Positions 14,330-24,213 of a DNA stretch of 64,000 nucleotides are shown here, one piece after another. The stretch is from Larkinella soli (GTDB lineage: Bacteria > Bacteroidota > Bacteroidia > Cytophagales > Spirosomataceae): assembly GCF_003703975.1 (NCBI RefSeq), contig NZ_QTJY01000003.1, positions 404,470 to 468,469 on the forward strand. Direction: 5' to 3'. Within the stretch, counting starts at the first letter, position 1; each line of letters starts with the position of its first letter. The translations under genes and the position numbers were made by a program. A model generated the notes under the pieces. It was not told the DNA's origin and searched no databases. It was given only the letters and a program-made list of their open reading frames with translations.

Positions 14330-17017
14330 ATGAAGAAGTTCAACTCTCTACAAACCCTTGTCCTTAGTCTTATTTTACTGCTGACCGGGTATCGGACTCT
14401 GGCCGAAACCGTGGTAGCCGAACCGGGTACTTTCGAGATTGACGCCGGTCTGAAAGTGATCGTCTGCAACCGCATTCCAACGCTGACAACGGGCGGGAAA
14501 AACGTTATTATCACCTTCGATAAGGATTATACATTTACGACCCAGGTGACGGCCCTGGAGACAGGAAAGCTGTATACCGTCAGCAATAACGGAGCGCAAT
14601 TCAAGCTTTATTTCACTTCGTTTCCGCTCATTCACATCAAAACTAACGGTAATACGCCGGTGAGCGAAGATGAAAACGTGCTGACGCGCGGCTCGGTTTC
14701 CATCGGCGACCCGGCCGGGGCACCCTTCACCTCACCGATGGGCGTCCGCATCCGGGGCAACATCTCCCGGTCCTTTCCTAAAAAGTCGTACAAGATCGAA
14801 CTGTCGGAAGACGAAGCCGGGGAGGAAGCGCGGGATGCGGCCCTGCTGGGTTTTCGCGAAGACAGCGAATGGCTGCTGCTGGCGATGTATAACGAGCCCC
14901 TGCGAATCAACAACGCCACTTCCCATGCCCTGTGGCTCAAAACCCATACGCTGTATTACCAGAGCAAGGAACCCGAAGCCATCCCCGGTATCCGGACCCG
15001 CTACGTCGACGTGTTTGTCAACAATAGTTACATGGGCGTCTATGCCTTCACCGAGCAGGTGGATCGTAAACAACTGAAACTAAAGAAGACCGGTGACAAC
15101 GGAGAGGTACGGGGAGAACTGTATAAGGCCGGCGCCATCGTGCCGGGAACCACCTTTACCAAACCCACTCCGACCTATAACCCGAATGCCGGTGAAGTCT
15201 GGGCCGGTTACGAAATTAAACTGCCGAAAGACCCCTATTACTGGCGCAACCTGAGCGACCTGATAAACTATCTGGTCAACTCGAAAGTGCTGGACTTTAA
15301 AGCCAACGTCTCCGGAAAATTACAACTGGATAACCTGATCGATTATTTCCTGTTCTTAAACGTCATCCGGGCGACGGATAACACCGGAAACAATCAGTAT
15401 CTCGCCCGGTATAAAGAGGGCGAACCGTACATTTTTATCCCCTGGGATCTGGACGGAACCCTGGGGTACTGGCCCCAGGGTAAAAAGAATGTTTACCGGG
15501 ATATCATCACCAACGGGCTGCTGGACCGCCTGCTGGCGATCGATCCGGAAAACTATAAAATCCGCATGAAAAAGCGGTGGTTTGCGCTCCGCCAGACCGT
15601 CTTTTCCACCGAAAGCCTGCTGGCGGATATGTCCGCCAATTACAACCTGCTGACGGCTGAAGGCGCTTACCTGCGTGAGGCCCTGAAATGGTCCGGGTCC
15701 ATAACGCCCAACGATTTCGGGTACATGAAAACCTGGATGACCAACCGCGTCACCTACCTCGACCAGTATTTCTCGGCTTTTCCGGATGAAGGCAACCCCC
15801 TGGTTTCCGGCAATTTCGAGGGATATATGGACGGCGGTAACTGCAACACGCTCTGGGGCTGGGTCTGGGATAAGAATCAGCCCAACTTCAGCGTCGCGGT
15901 GGAAGTGCTGGACGGCAACACGGTCGTCGACGCCTACATGGCCGACATTCTGCGGCAGGATCTCCAGTCGGCCGGGAAAGGCAACGGGGTCCACGGCTTC
16001 AGCTTCCCCTTCCCTGAAAATCTGAAAGACAATCAGCCGCACAATCTGAGTCTCCGCATTCTGGGCACCAACTATGTGGTAAGGAATTCCGCCAAAAGCC
16101 TGACCTGCGCCGGCAGCGTTCCCCCCGGGAACCGAGCCCCGGTTCCTCCGGCCGCAACGCCCCTTTCCGCCACGATCAACCAGCCGTTCCAGGCCACGCT
16201 TCCGCCCTTCACCGACCCGGACAACGACCCGCTGACCTACAGCCTGGCCGGAACGCTGCCCTCCGGTCTTGACTTCGACCCCGGAAGCCGGGTGCTGAGC
16301 GGCACGCCCACCCAGACCGGTACCTACAGCCTCACTTATGCCGCCGGCGACGGGAAAGCCTCGGGCAGTGTGGTTCTGTCGCTGACGGTCGGAAATGGAG
16401 AGACGCCCCCGCCCGGCCCCGTTACCGGCAATTTCGAGGGCTACCTCGACGGGGCCGACTGCAACAGTTTCCGGGGCTGGATCTGGGACCGTAACAAACC
16501 CAATCTGAGCCTGCCCATCGAAATTCTGGACGGGAATACCGTGGTCGGAACGGCGACGGCCTCCAACTTCCGGCAGGACCTGAAGGATAAAGGGAAAGGC
16601 AACGGGATGCACGGCTACGTTTTTCTGACGCCCCCGGCCCTGAAAGACGGCAATCCGCACGCCATCAGCGTGCGGGTGACGGGAAGTTCCTTCATCCTGA
16701 AAGGCTCCCCCAAATCGATCACCTGCGCCCCGGCCGGGCGCCTGAGCGCCGGGGACACTGACCCGGATTCCGACCACTGGCTGGTGTGGCCCAACCCGAC
16801 CGCGGGGTCGTTCGAACTGTCGTATGTAGGCCGGGAAGGCGTCCGCTCGGTGCTGCGGGTAGTCGACGCGGCCGGTCGCGTTCAGCTGGAAAAGCCGCTG
16901 CCGGGGCTGGGTCGACAGAAAACCCGCGTGAACCTTTCGGTAGCCTCCGGAAGCTACCGGGTTCTGCTTCAGCAGGGCGATACGGTACGAAGCCGGCCCA
17001 TCGTCGTCGCCCGATAA
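14330..17017 (+). CDS. CotH kinase family protein with T9SS C-terminal tail
   Basis: An 895-residue secreted protein. Signal peptide ~1-25. The CotH kinase-like domain spans ~125-470 (RIRGNISRSFPKKSYKIEL, LLLAMYNEPLRINNATSHALW, PYIFIPWDLDGTLGYWPQG with the DLDG metal motif). A ~100-residue module, SGNFEGYMDGG...WGWVWD...GKGNGVHGF...SLTC, spans ~489-600. A putative-Ig domain follows (APVPPAATPLSATINQPFQ ... GTPTQTGTYSLTY), then a second copy of the module (GNFEGYLDGADC ... KSITC, ~705-805). A C-terminal sorting domain (VWPNPTAGSFEL ... to the end) suggests export through type IX secretion. CotH kinases phosphorylate proteins in spore coats; in this group their role is unknown. It is monocistronic. 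Confidence 0.88.
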   Translation: MKKFNSLQTLVLSLILLLTGYRTLAETVVAEPGTFEIDAGLKVIVCNRIPTLTTGGKNVIITFDKDYTFTTQVTALETGKLYTVSNNGAQFKLYFTSFPLIHIKTNGNTPVSEDENVLTRGSVSIGDPAGAPFTSPMGVRIRGNISRSFPKKSYKIELSEDEAGEEARDAALLGFREDSEWLLLAMYNEPLRINNATSHALWLKTHTLYYQSKEPEAIPGIRTRYVDVFVNNSYMGVYAFTEQVDRKQLKLKKTGDNGEVRGELYKAGAIVPGTTFTKPTPTYNPNAGEVWAGYEIKLPKDPYYWRNLSDLINYLVNSKVLDFKANVSGKLQLDNLIDYFLFLNVIRATDNTGNNQYLARYKEGEPYIFIPWDLDGTLGYWPQGKKNVYRDIITNGLLDRLLAIDPENYKIRMKKRWFALRQTVFSTESLLADMSANYNLLTAEGAYLREALKWSGSITPNDFGYMKTWMTNRVTYLDQYFSAFPDEGNPLVSGNFEGYMDGGNCNTLWGWVWDKNQPNFSVAVEVLDGNTVVDAYMADILRQDLQSAGKGNGVHGFSFPFPENLKDNQPHNLSLRILGTNYVVRNSAKSLTCAGSVPPGNRAPVPPAATPLSATINQPFQATLPPFTDPDNDPLTYSLAGTLPSGLDFDPGSRVLSGTPTQTGTYSLTYAAGDGKASGSVVLSLTVGNGETPPPGPVTGNFEGYLDGADCNSFRGWIWDRNKPNLSLPIEILDGNTVVGTATASNFRQDLKDKGKGNGMHGYVFLTPPALKDGNPHAISVRVTGSSFILKGSPKSITCAPAGRLSAGDTDPDSDHWLVWPNPTAGSFELSYVGREGVRSVLRVVDAAGRVQLEKPLPGLGRQKTRVNLSVASGSYRVLLQQGDTVRSRPIVVAR

Positions 17018-17035
17018 GCCGCCCCCGAAAGCCGC

Positions 17036-17803
17036 CTATAAGTCCACCCCGGCCGCCCCGGTTACGCGGAGGTCGGGGTGCTGGGCGAACAGAATGACGG
17101 CGCCGGTGGAGGGGTCGAAACCTTCGGGCAGTTCGAACCGGAGGGTGCCGTTCGGAGCCGGATCGGGAAGGCTTTGCAGCCCCCGGACCACATTGCCGTG
17201 GCTGAGCCGCCGGCCTGCATTCTCCCCCCGCGTCACGGTGCTTTCGGCGGTTTTACTCACCAGAGCCGCCTGCAGGATGCCGCCCCGGAAGTCACCCTCC
17301 AAAGTATACGCAACGGCCAGCGTGCGACCCGAAACCGTCGGCTTCCGGAGGGTAATCTTCACGACGGCCGGCTTTGTCAGCACCTCGGAAAGCCGCTGGT
17401 CCAGGGCCTTCCGGTTCGAACCGACCAGTTCATAGGCCCCGTTCACCACCACCTGCGGGGTATAGAGGCCCCGCGCACCGAGCTGCCGGGCATACTGCCG
17501 CTGACGGTTCGAGTAGTCGCGGCTGCTGTAAGGGTCTTTCCAGCCGAGCCGGTCCCAGTAATCGACGTGAAACGAAAGGCCGTAGACCCTCCCCTCCCCG
17601 GCGGCCGGTTTCCGGAGGGTTTCGGTCAGCAGGCGGTCGGCCGGCGGGCAGCTCGAACAGCCTTCGGAGGTGAACAATTCGACAACGGCCACCGGCTCGA
17701 ACCCCTTCGGGGGCAGGGCCGGTCCCGTACGGGTCAGGGCCAGGACGGCGCCGACCGCAATGACCGCGATACCGGCAATCAGCAGACCTTTTTTCATAGG
17801 CAT
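17036..17803 (-). CDS. DUF1223 thioredoxin-fold protein
   Basis: 255 residues. N-terminal membrane anchor or signal (GLLIAGIAVIAVGAVLALT), then the DUF1223 hallmark VVELFTSEGCSSCPPADRLL with a CxxC pair, HVDYWDRLGWKDPYSS, RQRQYARQLG and YTPQVVVNG. The CSSC motif and the cis-Pro-like TPQ suggest a thioredoxin-like redox fold facing the periplasm, but the reaction is not known. The second half (from ~160) is a β-rich domain. The gene converges on the CotH gene with an 18-nt gap and diverges from the SDR gene; AATGTTTG about 20 nt upstream is a weak -7 box. Confidence 0.87.
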   Translation of the reverse strand: MPMKKGLLIAGIAVIAVGAVLALTRTGPALPPKGFEPVAVVELFTSEGCSSCPPADRLLTETLRKPAAGEGRVYGLSFHVDYWDRLGWKDPYSSRDYSNRQRQYARQLGARGLYTPQVVVNGAYELVGSNRKALDQRLSEVLTKPAVVKITLRKPTVSGRTLAVAYTLEGDFRGGILQAALVSKTAESTVTRGENAGRRLSHGNVVRGLQSLPDPAPNGTLRFELPEGFDPSTGAVILFAQHPDLRVTGAAGVDL

Positions 17804-17947
17804 CGGGTTTTACCAAACATTCTGAGGTCCTTTCGGGTACTAACGAATACCGGCCGGTTCCAGTACGGCTCCGGGCGGCCGCTTCTCTTTTCCAATAACC
17901 ATTTCCCTGGCTATCTTTCCCGCAGAATCAGTCCGACTTATTTTCGT

Positions 17948-18766
17948 ATGATGAAAGTTCTTGAAAAACAACGCCTTCAAAACCAGATTGCGCTGGTAAC
18001 GGGCGCCAGCTCCGGCATTGGGTCCGGGGTCGCCAAAGCCCTGGCCGCCGACGGGGCCACGGTGGTCGTCAATTATGCCAGCAGCGCTTCCGGGGCCGAA
18101 AAGGTCGTAAAAGAAATCACCGACATGGGCGGCAAAGCCGTCGCCATCCGCGCCGACGTCAGCAAGGAGGACCAGGTGCTGGAGATGTACCGGCAGATCC
18201 TGGAACAGTTCGGCACGCTGCATATTCTGGTAAACAACGCCGGGTTGCAGAAAGATGCCGCCTTCGTCGACATGACGCTGGAGCAGTGGCAGTATGTGCT
18301 GGACGTCAACCTGACGGGGCAGTTTCTCTGCGCCCGCGAAGCCGCCCGGGAATTCATCCGGCGCGGGGTACAGCCCGAAATTTCGAAAGCCGCCGGTAAG
18401 ATCATCTGCATGAGTTCGGTGCATGAACTGATTCCCTGGGCCGGCCACGCCAATTATGCGACCTCCAAGGGCGGAGTGATGCTGCTCATGAAAACCATCG
18501 CCCAGGAACTGGCCCCCCACAAAATCCGGGTGAACAGCATCGGCCCGGGGGCCATCAAGACGCCCATCAACCACGAGGCCTGGGAAACCCCCGAAGCCGC
18601 GGCCAAGCTCCTGACCCTCATCCCTTACAACCGCATCGGAGAACCGGCCGACATTGGTGAAGCGGCCGCCTGGCTGGCCTCCGACGAATCGGACTACGTT
18701 CACGGCATCACCCTGTTCGTCGACGGCGGCATGACGCTTTTCCCCGGTTTTACCGCCAACGGGTAA
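17948..18766 (+). CDS. SDR family oxidoreductase (glucose 1-dehydrogenase-like)
   Basis: A 272-residue classical short-chain dehydrogenase. Cofactor site TGASSGIGSGVAKAL near the N-terminus, NNAGLQKDA, catalytic Ser in CMSSVHEL, Tyr and Lys in YATSKGG, and IGPGAIKTPIN after it. The closest familiar group by sequence feel is the glucose 1-dehydrogenases, but the substrate is not provable. The start is ATG 17948, followed directly by a second ATG; the open frame upstream to 17078 overlaps DUF1223 and is not real. The GH63-like gene follows 35 nt downstream and may be co-transcribed, which would fit glucose handling. Confidence 0.88.
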   Translation: MMKVLEKQRLQNQIALVTGASSGIGSGVAKALAADGATVVVNYASSASGAEKVVKEITDMGGKAVAIRADVSKEDQVLEMYRQILEQFGTLHILVNNAGLQKDAAFVDMTLEQWQYVLDVNLTGQFLCAREAAREFIRRGVQPEISKAAGKIICMSSVHELIPWAGHANYATSKGGVMLLMKTIAQELAPHKIRVNSIGPGAIKTPINHEAWETPEAAAKLLTLIPYNRIGEPADIGEAAAWLASDESDYVHGITLFVDGGMTLFPGFTANG

Positions 18767-18801
18767 ATCCGATACCGAGGTACTAACCTAACCTTCCACC
18801 G

Positions 18802-21498
18802 ATGACTCCCGAACATACCCGCCTGACGGAAGCCAACGAAGGCCGGGCCGACTGGCGCCGGTTCGGGCCGTATCTTTCCGAGCGGCAGTGGGGAACCGTC
18901 CGCGAAGACTACAGCCCGACCGGAAACGCCTGGGCCTACATCCCCCACGATGCCGCCCGCAGCCGGGCCTACCGCTGGGGCGAGGAAGGCATCGGCGGCT
19001 TTTCCGACGACCGGCAGCGGCTTTGCTTCGCCCTCGCCCTCTGGAACGGCCGCGACCCCATCCTGAAGGAACGCCTGTTCGGGTTGTCGGGGCCGGAGGG
19101 CAACCACGGCGAGGACGTCAAGGAACTATATTATTACCTCGACGGCACCCCGACGCACTCGTACATGAAGATGCTGTACAAGTATCCGCAGCAGGAATTC
19201 CCGTATCAGCGGCTGGTGGACGAAAACCGGAACCGTACCCGGAAAGACCCGGAATTCGAACTGCTCGACACCGGTATCTTCGACGAAAACCGTTATTTCG
19301 ACGTATTTCCGGAGTACGCCAAAGCCGGCCCCGACGACCTTCTCATCCGAATCACGGCCCATAACCGGGGAACCGAAGAAGCGGAACTGCACCTGCTGCC
19401 GACGCTCTGGTTCCGCAACACCTGGGCCTGGGGCTACGACGACGACCAGCCCCGCCTTACGGCCAGTGAAGGAGGCACGATTCTGGTCCGGCACCGGGAC
19501 CTCGGCGACCTGACGTTCTATACCGAAAATGCGCCGGACCTGCTTTTCTGCGACAACGAAACGAACCGCGAGCGGCTGTTCGGCGCGGCTTCGGCGAGCC
19601 GGTTTCCGAAGGACGGCATCAACGACTTTGTGGTGGATGGCCGCCCGGAGGCCGTCAATCCCGACCGTTCGGGTACCAAAGCCGCGGCCCACTACCGGTT
19701 TCAAGTTCCCGCGGGTCAGGCGGTATCGGTCCGGCTCCGGCTGGCGGCTCCGGGCCTGGCCCGCCCGTTCGACGACTTCGACGCCTGCTTCGACCTCCGC
19801 ATCCGGGAAGCCGACGCATTCTATGCCACCCTCCAGTCCGACACCCTGACGGAAGATGCCCGGCTGGTTCAGCGTCAGGCCTTTGCGGGAATGCTCTGGA
19901 GCAAGCAGTTTTATTATTACGACATTCCGCAGTGGCTGGACGGCGACCCGGCCCAGCCGACACCCCCACCCGGGCGAAAGACCGGCCGCAACAGCCGCTG
20001 GCGGCACCTGAACAACGCCGACATCCTCTCGATGCCCGACAAGTGGGAGTATCCGTGGTATGCGGCCTGGGACCTGGCCTTCCACTGCCTGCCGCTGGCG
20101 CTGCTCGACGCCAAATTTGCCAAAAACCAGCTGCTCCTGCTGACCAAGGAATGGTATATGCACCCGAACGGGCAGCTTCCGGCCTACGAATGGGAGTTCG
20201 GGGACGTAAACCCGCCGGTCCATGCCTGGGCCGCCTGGCGGGTGTATAAAATCGACCGGAAACACAACGGCCGGGGCGACCTCCGGTTTCTGGAGGAGGT
20301 CTACCACAAACTCCTGCTCAACTTTACGTGGTGGGTCAACCGGAAGGATACCGAGGGACTGAACATCTTCGAGGGTGGTTTTCTGGGGCTGGACAACATC
20401 GGCGTCTTCGACCGGAGCGCCCCGCTGCCGACGGGCGGCTACATCGAGCAGGCCGACGGCACGAGCTGGATGGCGATGTATTCGCTGAACCTGATGCGGA
20501 TCGCGCTGGAACTGGGGCAGTATAACCCGGCCTACCAGAGCATGGCGACCAAGTTCTTCGAGCATTTTCTGTACATCGCCGGGGCGATGGCCAACGTGGG
20601 CAACCAGGGCATCAACCTCTGGGATGAGGAGGACGAGTTTTTCTACGACGTGCTGCACAGCCCGGATCACCACCGCATCCGGCTGAAAGTCCGGTCGATG
20701 GTGGGGCTGATTCCCCTGTTTGCGGTGGAGGTGCTGGACGAGGACCTGCTGGCGAACCAGCCGGAGTTTCTGGAACGGCTCAACTGGTTTCTGGAAAACC
20801 GCCCGGACCTCTCGAACCTCGTGTCGCGCTGGCAGGAACCGGGAAAGGGCGCGCGGCATCTGCTCTCGCTGCTGCGTGGTCACCGGATGAAGTGCCTGCT
20901 GCGCCGGATGCTCGACGAAGCCGAATTTCTATCGGATTACGGAGTGCGGGCGCTCTCCCGCTACCATCGGGACCACCCGTATGTGTTCCGTGCCGACGGT
21001 GCGACGTTTACGGTAGCCTACCAGCCGGCCGAGTCGGATTCGGCGCTGTTCGGGGGCAATTCCAACTGGCGCGGGCCGATCTGGTTTCCGGTCAACTACC
21101 TCCTGATCGAGTCCCTCCAGCGGTTCCACCACTATTATGGCGACGACTTTCGGGTCGAATACCCGACGGGGTCCGGCCAGTTTGCCACCCTCAGCGAGAT
21201 CGCCCAGGCCCTGACCGCCCGGCTTGCGGGCCTGTTTCTGCGGGATGCAGACGGCCGAAGGGCGGTTTTCGGAGAAAATGAAAAATTACAGACCGATCCG
21301 CATTTTCGGGACTATATTTTGTTCTATGAGTACTTCCACGGCGACAACGGCCGGGGCATCGGGGCCGGCCATCAGACCGGCTGGACGGGGTTGATCGCCA
21401 AACTGCTGCAACCCCGCAATGCCGCCACGCAGGCGGTCCCGGAAACCCGGCTCGACGGGGTTCGGCAAATAACCCGGACGGTGCCGAAGGATCTATAG
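18802..21498 (+). CDS. GH63-like glucosidase
   Basis: An 898-residue cytoplasmic protein (no signal peptide) of the bacterial glucosidase group related to GH63 / MGH1-like (α/α)6 barrels. The N-terminal β-sandwich half includes [21 protein letters not shown] and [10 protein letters not shown]. The catalytic barrel half includes [57 protein letters not shown] and [15 protein letters not shown]. Acidic residues in the DLAFH and WEFGD blocks are good catalytic candidates. The substrate (α-glucoside, glucosylglycerate, trehalose or other) cannot be told from sequence. The truncated hemoglobin follows after 10 nt. Confidence 0.87.
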   Translation: MTPEHTRLTEANEGRADWRRFGPYLSERQWGTVREDYSPTGNAWAYIPHDAARSRAYRWGEEGIGGFSDDRQRLCFALALWNGRDPILKERLFGLSGPEGNHGEDVKELYYYLDGTPTHSYMKMLYKYPQQEFPYQRLVDENRNRTRKDPEFELLDTGIFDENRYFDVFPEYAKAGPDDLLIRITAHNRGTEEAELHLLPTLWFRNTWAWGYDDDQPRLTASEGGTILVRHRDLGDLTFYTENAPDLLFCDNETNRERLFGAASASRFPKDGINDFVVDGRPEAVNPDRSGTKAAAHYRFQVPAGQAVSVRLRLAAPGLARPFDDFDACFDLRIREADAFYATLQSDTLTEDARLVQRQAFAGMLWSKQFYYYDIPQWLDGDPAQPTPPPGRKTGRNSRWRHLNNADILSMPDKWEYPWYAAWDLAFHCLPLALLDAKFAKNQLLLLTKEWYMHPNGQLPAYEWEFGDVNPPVHAWAAWRVYKIDRKHNGRGDLRFLEEVYHKLLLNFTWWVNRKDTEGLNIFEGGFLGLDNIGVFDRSAPLPTGGYIEQADGTSWMAMYSLNLMRIALELGQYNPAYQSMATKFFEHFLYIAGAMANVGNQGINLWDEEDEFFYDVLHSPDHHRIRLKVRSMVGLIPLFAVEVLDEDLLANQPEFLERLNWFLENRPDLSNLVSRWQEPGKGARHLLSLLRGHRMKCLLRRMLDEAEFLSDYGVRALSRYHRDHPYVFRADGATFTVAYQPAESDSALFGGNSNWRGPIWFPVNYLLIESLQRFHHYYGDDFRVEYPTGSGQFATLSEIAQALTARLAGLFLRDADGRRAVFGENEKLQTDPHFRDYILFYEYFHGDNGRGIGAGHQTGWTGLIAKLLQPRNAATQAVPETRLDGVRQITRTVPKDL

Positions 21499-21508
21499 CT
21501 AATTAATA

Positions 21509-21901
21509 ATGAAAGATATAACCGGCCGGGCCGATCTGGAGCAACTGATCGTGGCGTTTTATGAGAAGCTGTTCGCGGATGAGCAGATCGGCTTCATTTT
21601 TACGGAAGTGGCCCCGATCGATCCAGAAACGCATTTTCCGGTGCTGGTCGATTTCTGGGAAGGGGTGCTCCTGGGGCAGAACCGCTATCAGGGAAACGTC
21701 GTCCGGAAGCATATTGAACTGAACCGGCTGCACCCGCTTCAGGCCCATCATTTCGAAGTCTGGCTGGATCATTTCTGCCGGACCGTCGACGAGCTGTTCG
21801 AGGGGCCGGTGGCCGAAAATGCCAAAATGCGGGCCAGAAGCATCGCCGTGGTGCTGGAAACGAAGATTTATCACGTATCCAAAGCGTCGCCGGCAGGCTA
21901 A
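21509..21901 (+). CDS. Group III truncated hemoglobin
   Basis: A 130-residue 2-over-2 globin. It begins MKDITGRADLEQLIVAFYEKLF, with helix B/C residues IGFIFTEVAPIDPETHFPVLVDFWEGVLLG, then KHIELNRLHPLQAHHFEVWLDHFCRTVDELF, which holds the proximal His region. The absence of the glycine motifs of groups I and II and the family-typical HxELNRLHPL favour group III. These proteins bind O2 or NO; the physiological role is unsettled. It is only 10 nt after the GH63-like gene and converges on the hybrid kinase with a 9-nt gap. Confidence 0.88.
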   Translation: MKDITGRADLEQLIVAFYEKLFADEQIGFIFTEVAPIDPETHFPVLVDFWEGVLLGQNRYQGNVVRKHIELNRLHPLQAHHFEVWLDHFCRTVDELFEGPVAENAKMRARSIAVVLETKIYHVSKASPAG

Positions 21902-21910
21902 GGGGGTGGG

Positions 21911-23884
21911 TCAGGCGGCCCCGGCTTCGAGGGCCACGTCCCGTCGGGTGAATTTTTCGATGGTGCCGAACAGTTCCTCCGGATTAAACGGTTTGCTGAC
22001 GAAATCATTCATGCCGACCATCATGGCCTTGTCCTTGATGTCCAGTTCGGCCGAGGCCGTCAGGGCGATGATGGGCAGCTGCCGGAACCGGTCTTCCTCC
22101 AGCCGGCGGATGACGATGGTGGCCTGATAGCCGTCCATCTGCGGCATCTGGAGATCCATCAGCACGAGATCATACGGCTTTTCCTGCACCTTCTGAACGG
22201 CCAGCAACCCGTTTTCAACCACGTCGCACTCCATCCCCCAGCGTTTGAAGAAGTATTTCGCCAGGGTGACGTTGACCTGGTTATCCTCGGCCATCAGCAC
22301 GCGGACGCCCTGGAGGGAACGGCCGGGCGGCTGAAGGCTGACGGTTTTCGGCCGCACCTCCTTGCCGGTGCCGGGTTTGAGCCGCAGGTCGAAGAAAAAG
22401 GCCGAGCCTTTGCCGGGTGTGCTTTCCACCCGGATGTCGGTTCCCTGCATGTTCAGGAGTCGCCGGGTGATGGTCAGGCCCAGGCCCGTGCCGCCATACT
22501 GGCGGGTCGTGTCGGCGTTGGCCTGACCGAAACTTTCAAAGATATGACCCAGTTTGTCGGCCGGAATGCCGATGCCGGTATCGGTCACCCGGAAATGCAG
22601 CCTTATCTCCTCGCCGGTCTTTTTCAGTACTTTCGCCGACAGCACCACCTGGCCCACCGAGGTAAACTTGATGGCGTTGCTGACGAGATTGGTAATGATC
22701 TGGCCGATGCGGATGGGGTCGCCTTTCACGATCCGGGGCATTTGGCCGTCGATTATCAGGTTGAGCCCAATTCCTTTCTCCAGCGCTTTGGGAAGCATCG
22801 CCTGGCGAATATTGCCCAGCAATTCACTCAGGTTGAAATCGACCTCTTCCAGCACCAGCTTGCCGGCCTCGATCTTGTTGAAATCCAGAATGTCGTTGAC
22901 CAGCCCCAGCAGGTTTTCCGAAGAGAACTTCAGGAGTCTGAGGTACTCGTGCTGATCTTCGCGGGGGTTCTGAAGCAGGATATTGGTAAACCCGACCACG
23001 GCGTTCAGCGGTGTCCGGATTTCGTGGCTCATGGTGGACAGGAACTGCGATTTGGCGCGGGTGGCCTTCTCGGCCTGCTCCTTGGCGCCGATCAGGCTTT
23101 CCTGCTGCTGCCGAAGCATTTCCTCCCGATTCTTATGCTCGGTGATATCCTGAAAGGCCCCGTATACCCGGACGCAGACCCCGTTCACGAAGTCGGCATT
23201 GCCCATGGCGCGGGTCCACCTTTCCCGGCCTTTGGCCGTAATGATCTGGAGTTCAAGGTCGTATGGAACACCGTGGTTGACGGCCGCTTCAAACGCGCTG
23301 ATCAGCCGCGCCCGGTTTTCGCCCTCTTTGAAGAAATTGACGGCCGACTCGAAATCAGGTACATAATCCTCATCCACTTCATGGATTTCCCGGGTAACCG
23401 GGGTCCAGAACAGCCGGCGGGTCGGCAGGTCCACCTCCCAGCCGCCGACCCAGGCCATCTGGTTGGTTCGCTGGAGCAGGCGCTCCATCTTCTTCAGATT
23501 GATTTCGGCTTCCTTCTGTCGGGTAATGTCGATATGGCATCCCACCATCCGGACCGGATTGAACTGCTCATCCCACTCGATCACCCGACCCGAACAGATG
23601 ACGTAAATCGTATGACCGTACCGGTGCCGGAACCGGACCTCCTGCTCGAACCGGGCCTGTCCGCGGGTTTCCACATGCCGCCGGAAATTCTGAGACAACA
23701 GAGGCAGATCATCTTCAATCATTAGGTTCTGCCAGGATTCTGGACGGTTTTCCATCTCATGATCCTCATACCCGAGCATGGCTTTGAAAGCCGGACTCAG
23801 ATATTCGACGTTCGACGGAATGTGCCAATCCCAGTAGCCGGAAAGCGCATCCTCCAGTATGATTCTGTAAATTTCCTCCTGCAT
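21911..23884 (-). CDS. Hybrid sensor histidine kinase/response regulator with PAS domains
   Basis: A 657-residue soluble kinase with no membrane segment. PAS/PAC 1 ~10-125 (ALSGYWDWHIPSNVEYLSPAFKAMLGY ... FRHRYGHTIYVICSGRVIEW), PAS/PAC 2 ~140-250 (WVGGWEVDLPTRRLFWTP ... YGAFQDITEHK), a short coiled coil, HisKA with His287 (FLSTMSHEIRTPLNAVVGFT), HATPase_c (LVSNAIKFTS, DTGIGIP, YGGTGLGLTITRRL), and a C-terminal receiver with Asp577 (YDLVLMDLQMPQMDGY). No Hpt or DNA-binding output lies nearby, so the phosphorelay partner is elsewhere. The input signal is unknown. Confidence 0.92.
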   Translation of the reverse strand: MQEEIYRIILEDALSGYWDWHIPSNVEYLSPAFKAMLGYEDHEMENRPESWQNLMIEDDLPLLSQNFRRHVETRGQARFEQEVRFRHRYGHTIYVICSGRVIEWDEQFNPVRMVGCHIDITRQKEAEINLKKMERLLQRTNQMAWVGGWEVDLPTRRLFWTPVTREIHEVDEDYVPDFESAVNFFKEGENRARLISAFEAAVNHGVPYDLELQIITAKGRERWTRAMGNADFVNGVCVRVYGAFQDITEHKNREEMLRQQQESLIGAKEQAEKATRAKSQFLSTMSHEIRTPLNAVVGFTNILLQNPREDQHEYLRLLKFSSENLLGLVNDILDFNKIEAGKLVLEEVDFNLSELLGNIRQAMLPKALEKGIGLNLIIDGQMPRIVKGDPIRIGQIITNLVSNAIKFTSVGQVVLSAKVLKKTGEEIRLHFRVTDTGIGIPADKLGHIFESFGQANADTTRQYGGTGLGLTITRRLLNMQGTDIRVESTPGKGSAFFFDLRLKPGTGKEVRPKTVSLQPPGRSLQGVRVLMAEDNQVNVTLAKYFFKRWGMECDVVENGLLAVQKVQEKPYDLVLMDLQMPQMDGYQATIVIRRLEEDRFRQLPIIALTASAELDIKDKAMMVGMNDFVSKPFNPEELFGTIEKFTRRDVALEAGAA

Positions 23885-24213
23885 CCCTAGAATTGTCGTT
23901 GGGTCTCCGACCAGACGACCTGCTTCCCGTCAAGCTGCAAGAATCGTGCTGATTTCGTCTGATTATCCCCCGCTGGAGTAGTATTTGTCGCAGCTATTTT
24001 CTAAACGGCCGATCCTTTTTTCATATGGCCTCTCCTCATCGAACCACCGGACGCTTCAGCCCCCTCTTTTTTGGGTTCAACCGCCTTAAATGCAGCCTGA
24101 TGGGTTTGGCTGCTGGGCGACCGACCAAAACCCGCCACCTTTGTATCGTCAGAAACGGGAAGCCTTTCCTGATCGATCCACACCTCTTTTTTAACCATCA
24201 TCCGATACGCAGT
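23885..24213. other. Divergent intergenic region between hybrid kinase and methyltransferase
   Basis: A 329-nt stretch. A frame in line with the methyltransferase is open from 24025, but its product (HRTTGRFSPLFFGFNRLKC...) does not look like methyltransferase sequence and is unlikely to be translated. CACCTTTG at about 24138 resembles the -7 promoter box with one mismatch. Nothing else is recognised. Confidence 0.4.

Noticed and set aside
15356..16777. 473-codon minus-strand open frame opposite the CotH gene
   Set aside because: Antisense shadow; the plus-strand frame shows domains and a sorting tail.
19126..20883. 585-codon minus-strand open frame opposite the GH63-like gene
   Set aside because: Antisense shadow without motifs.
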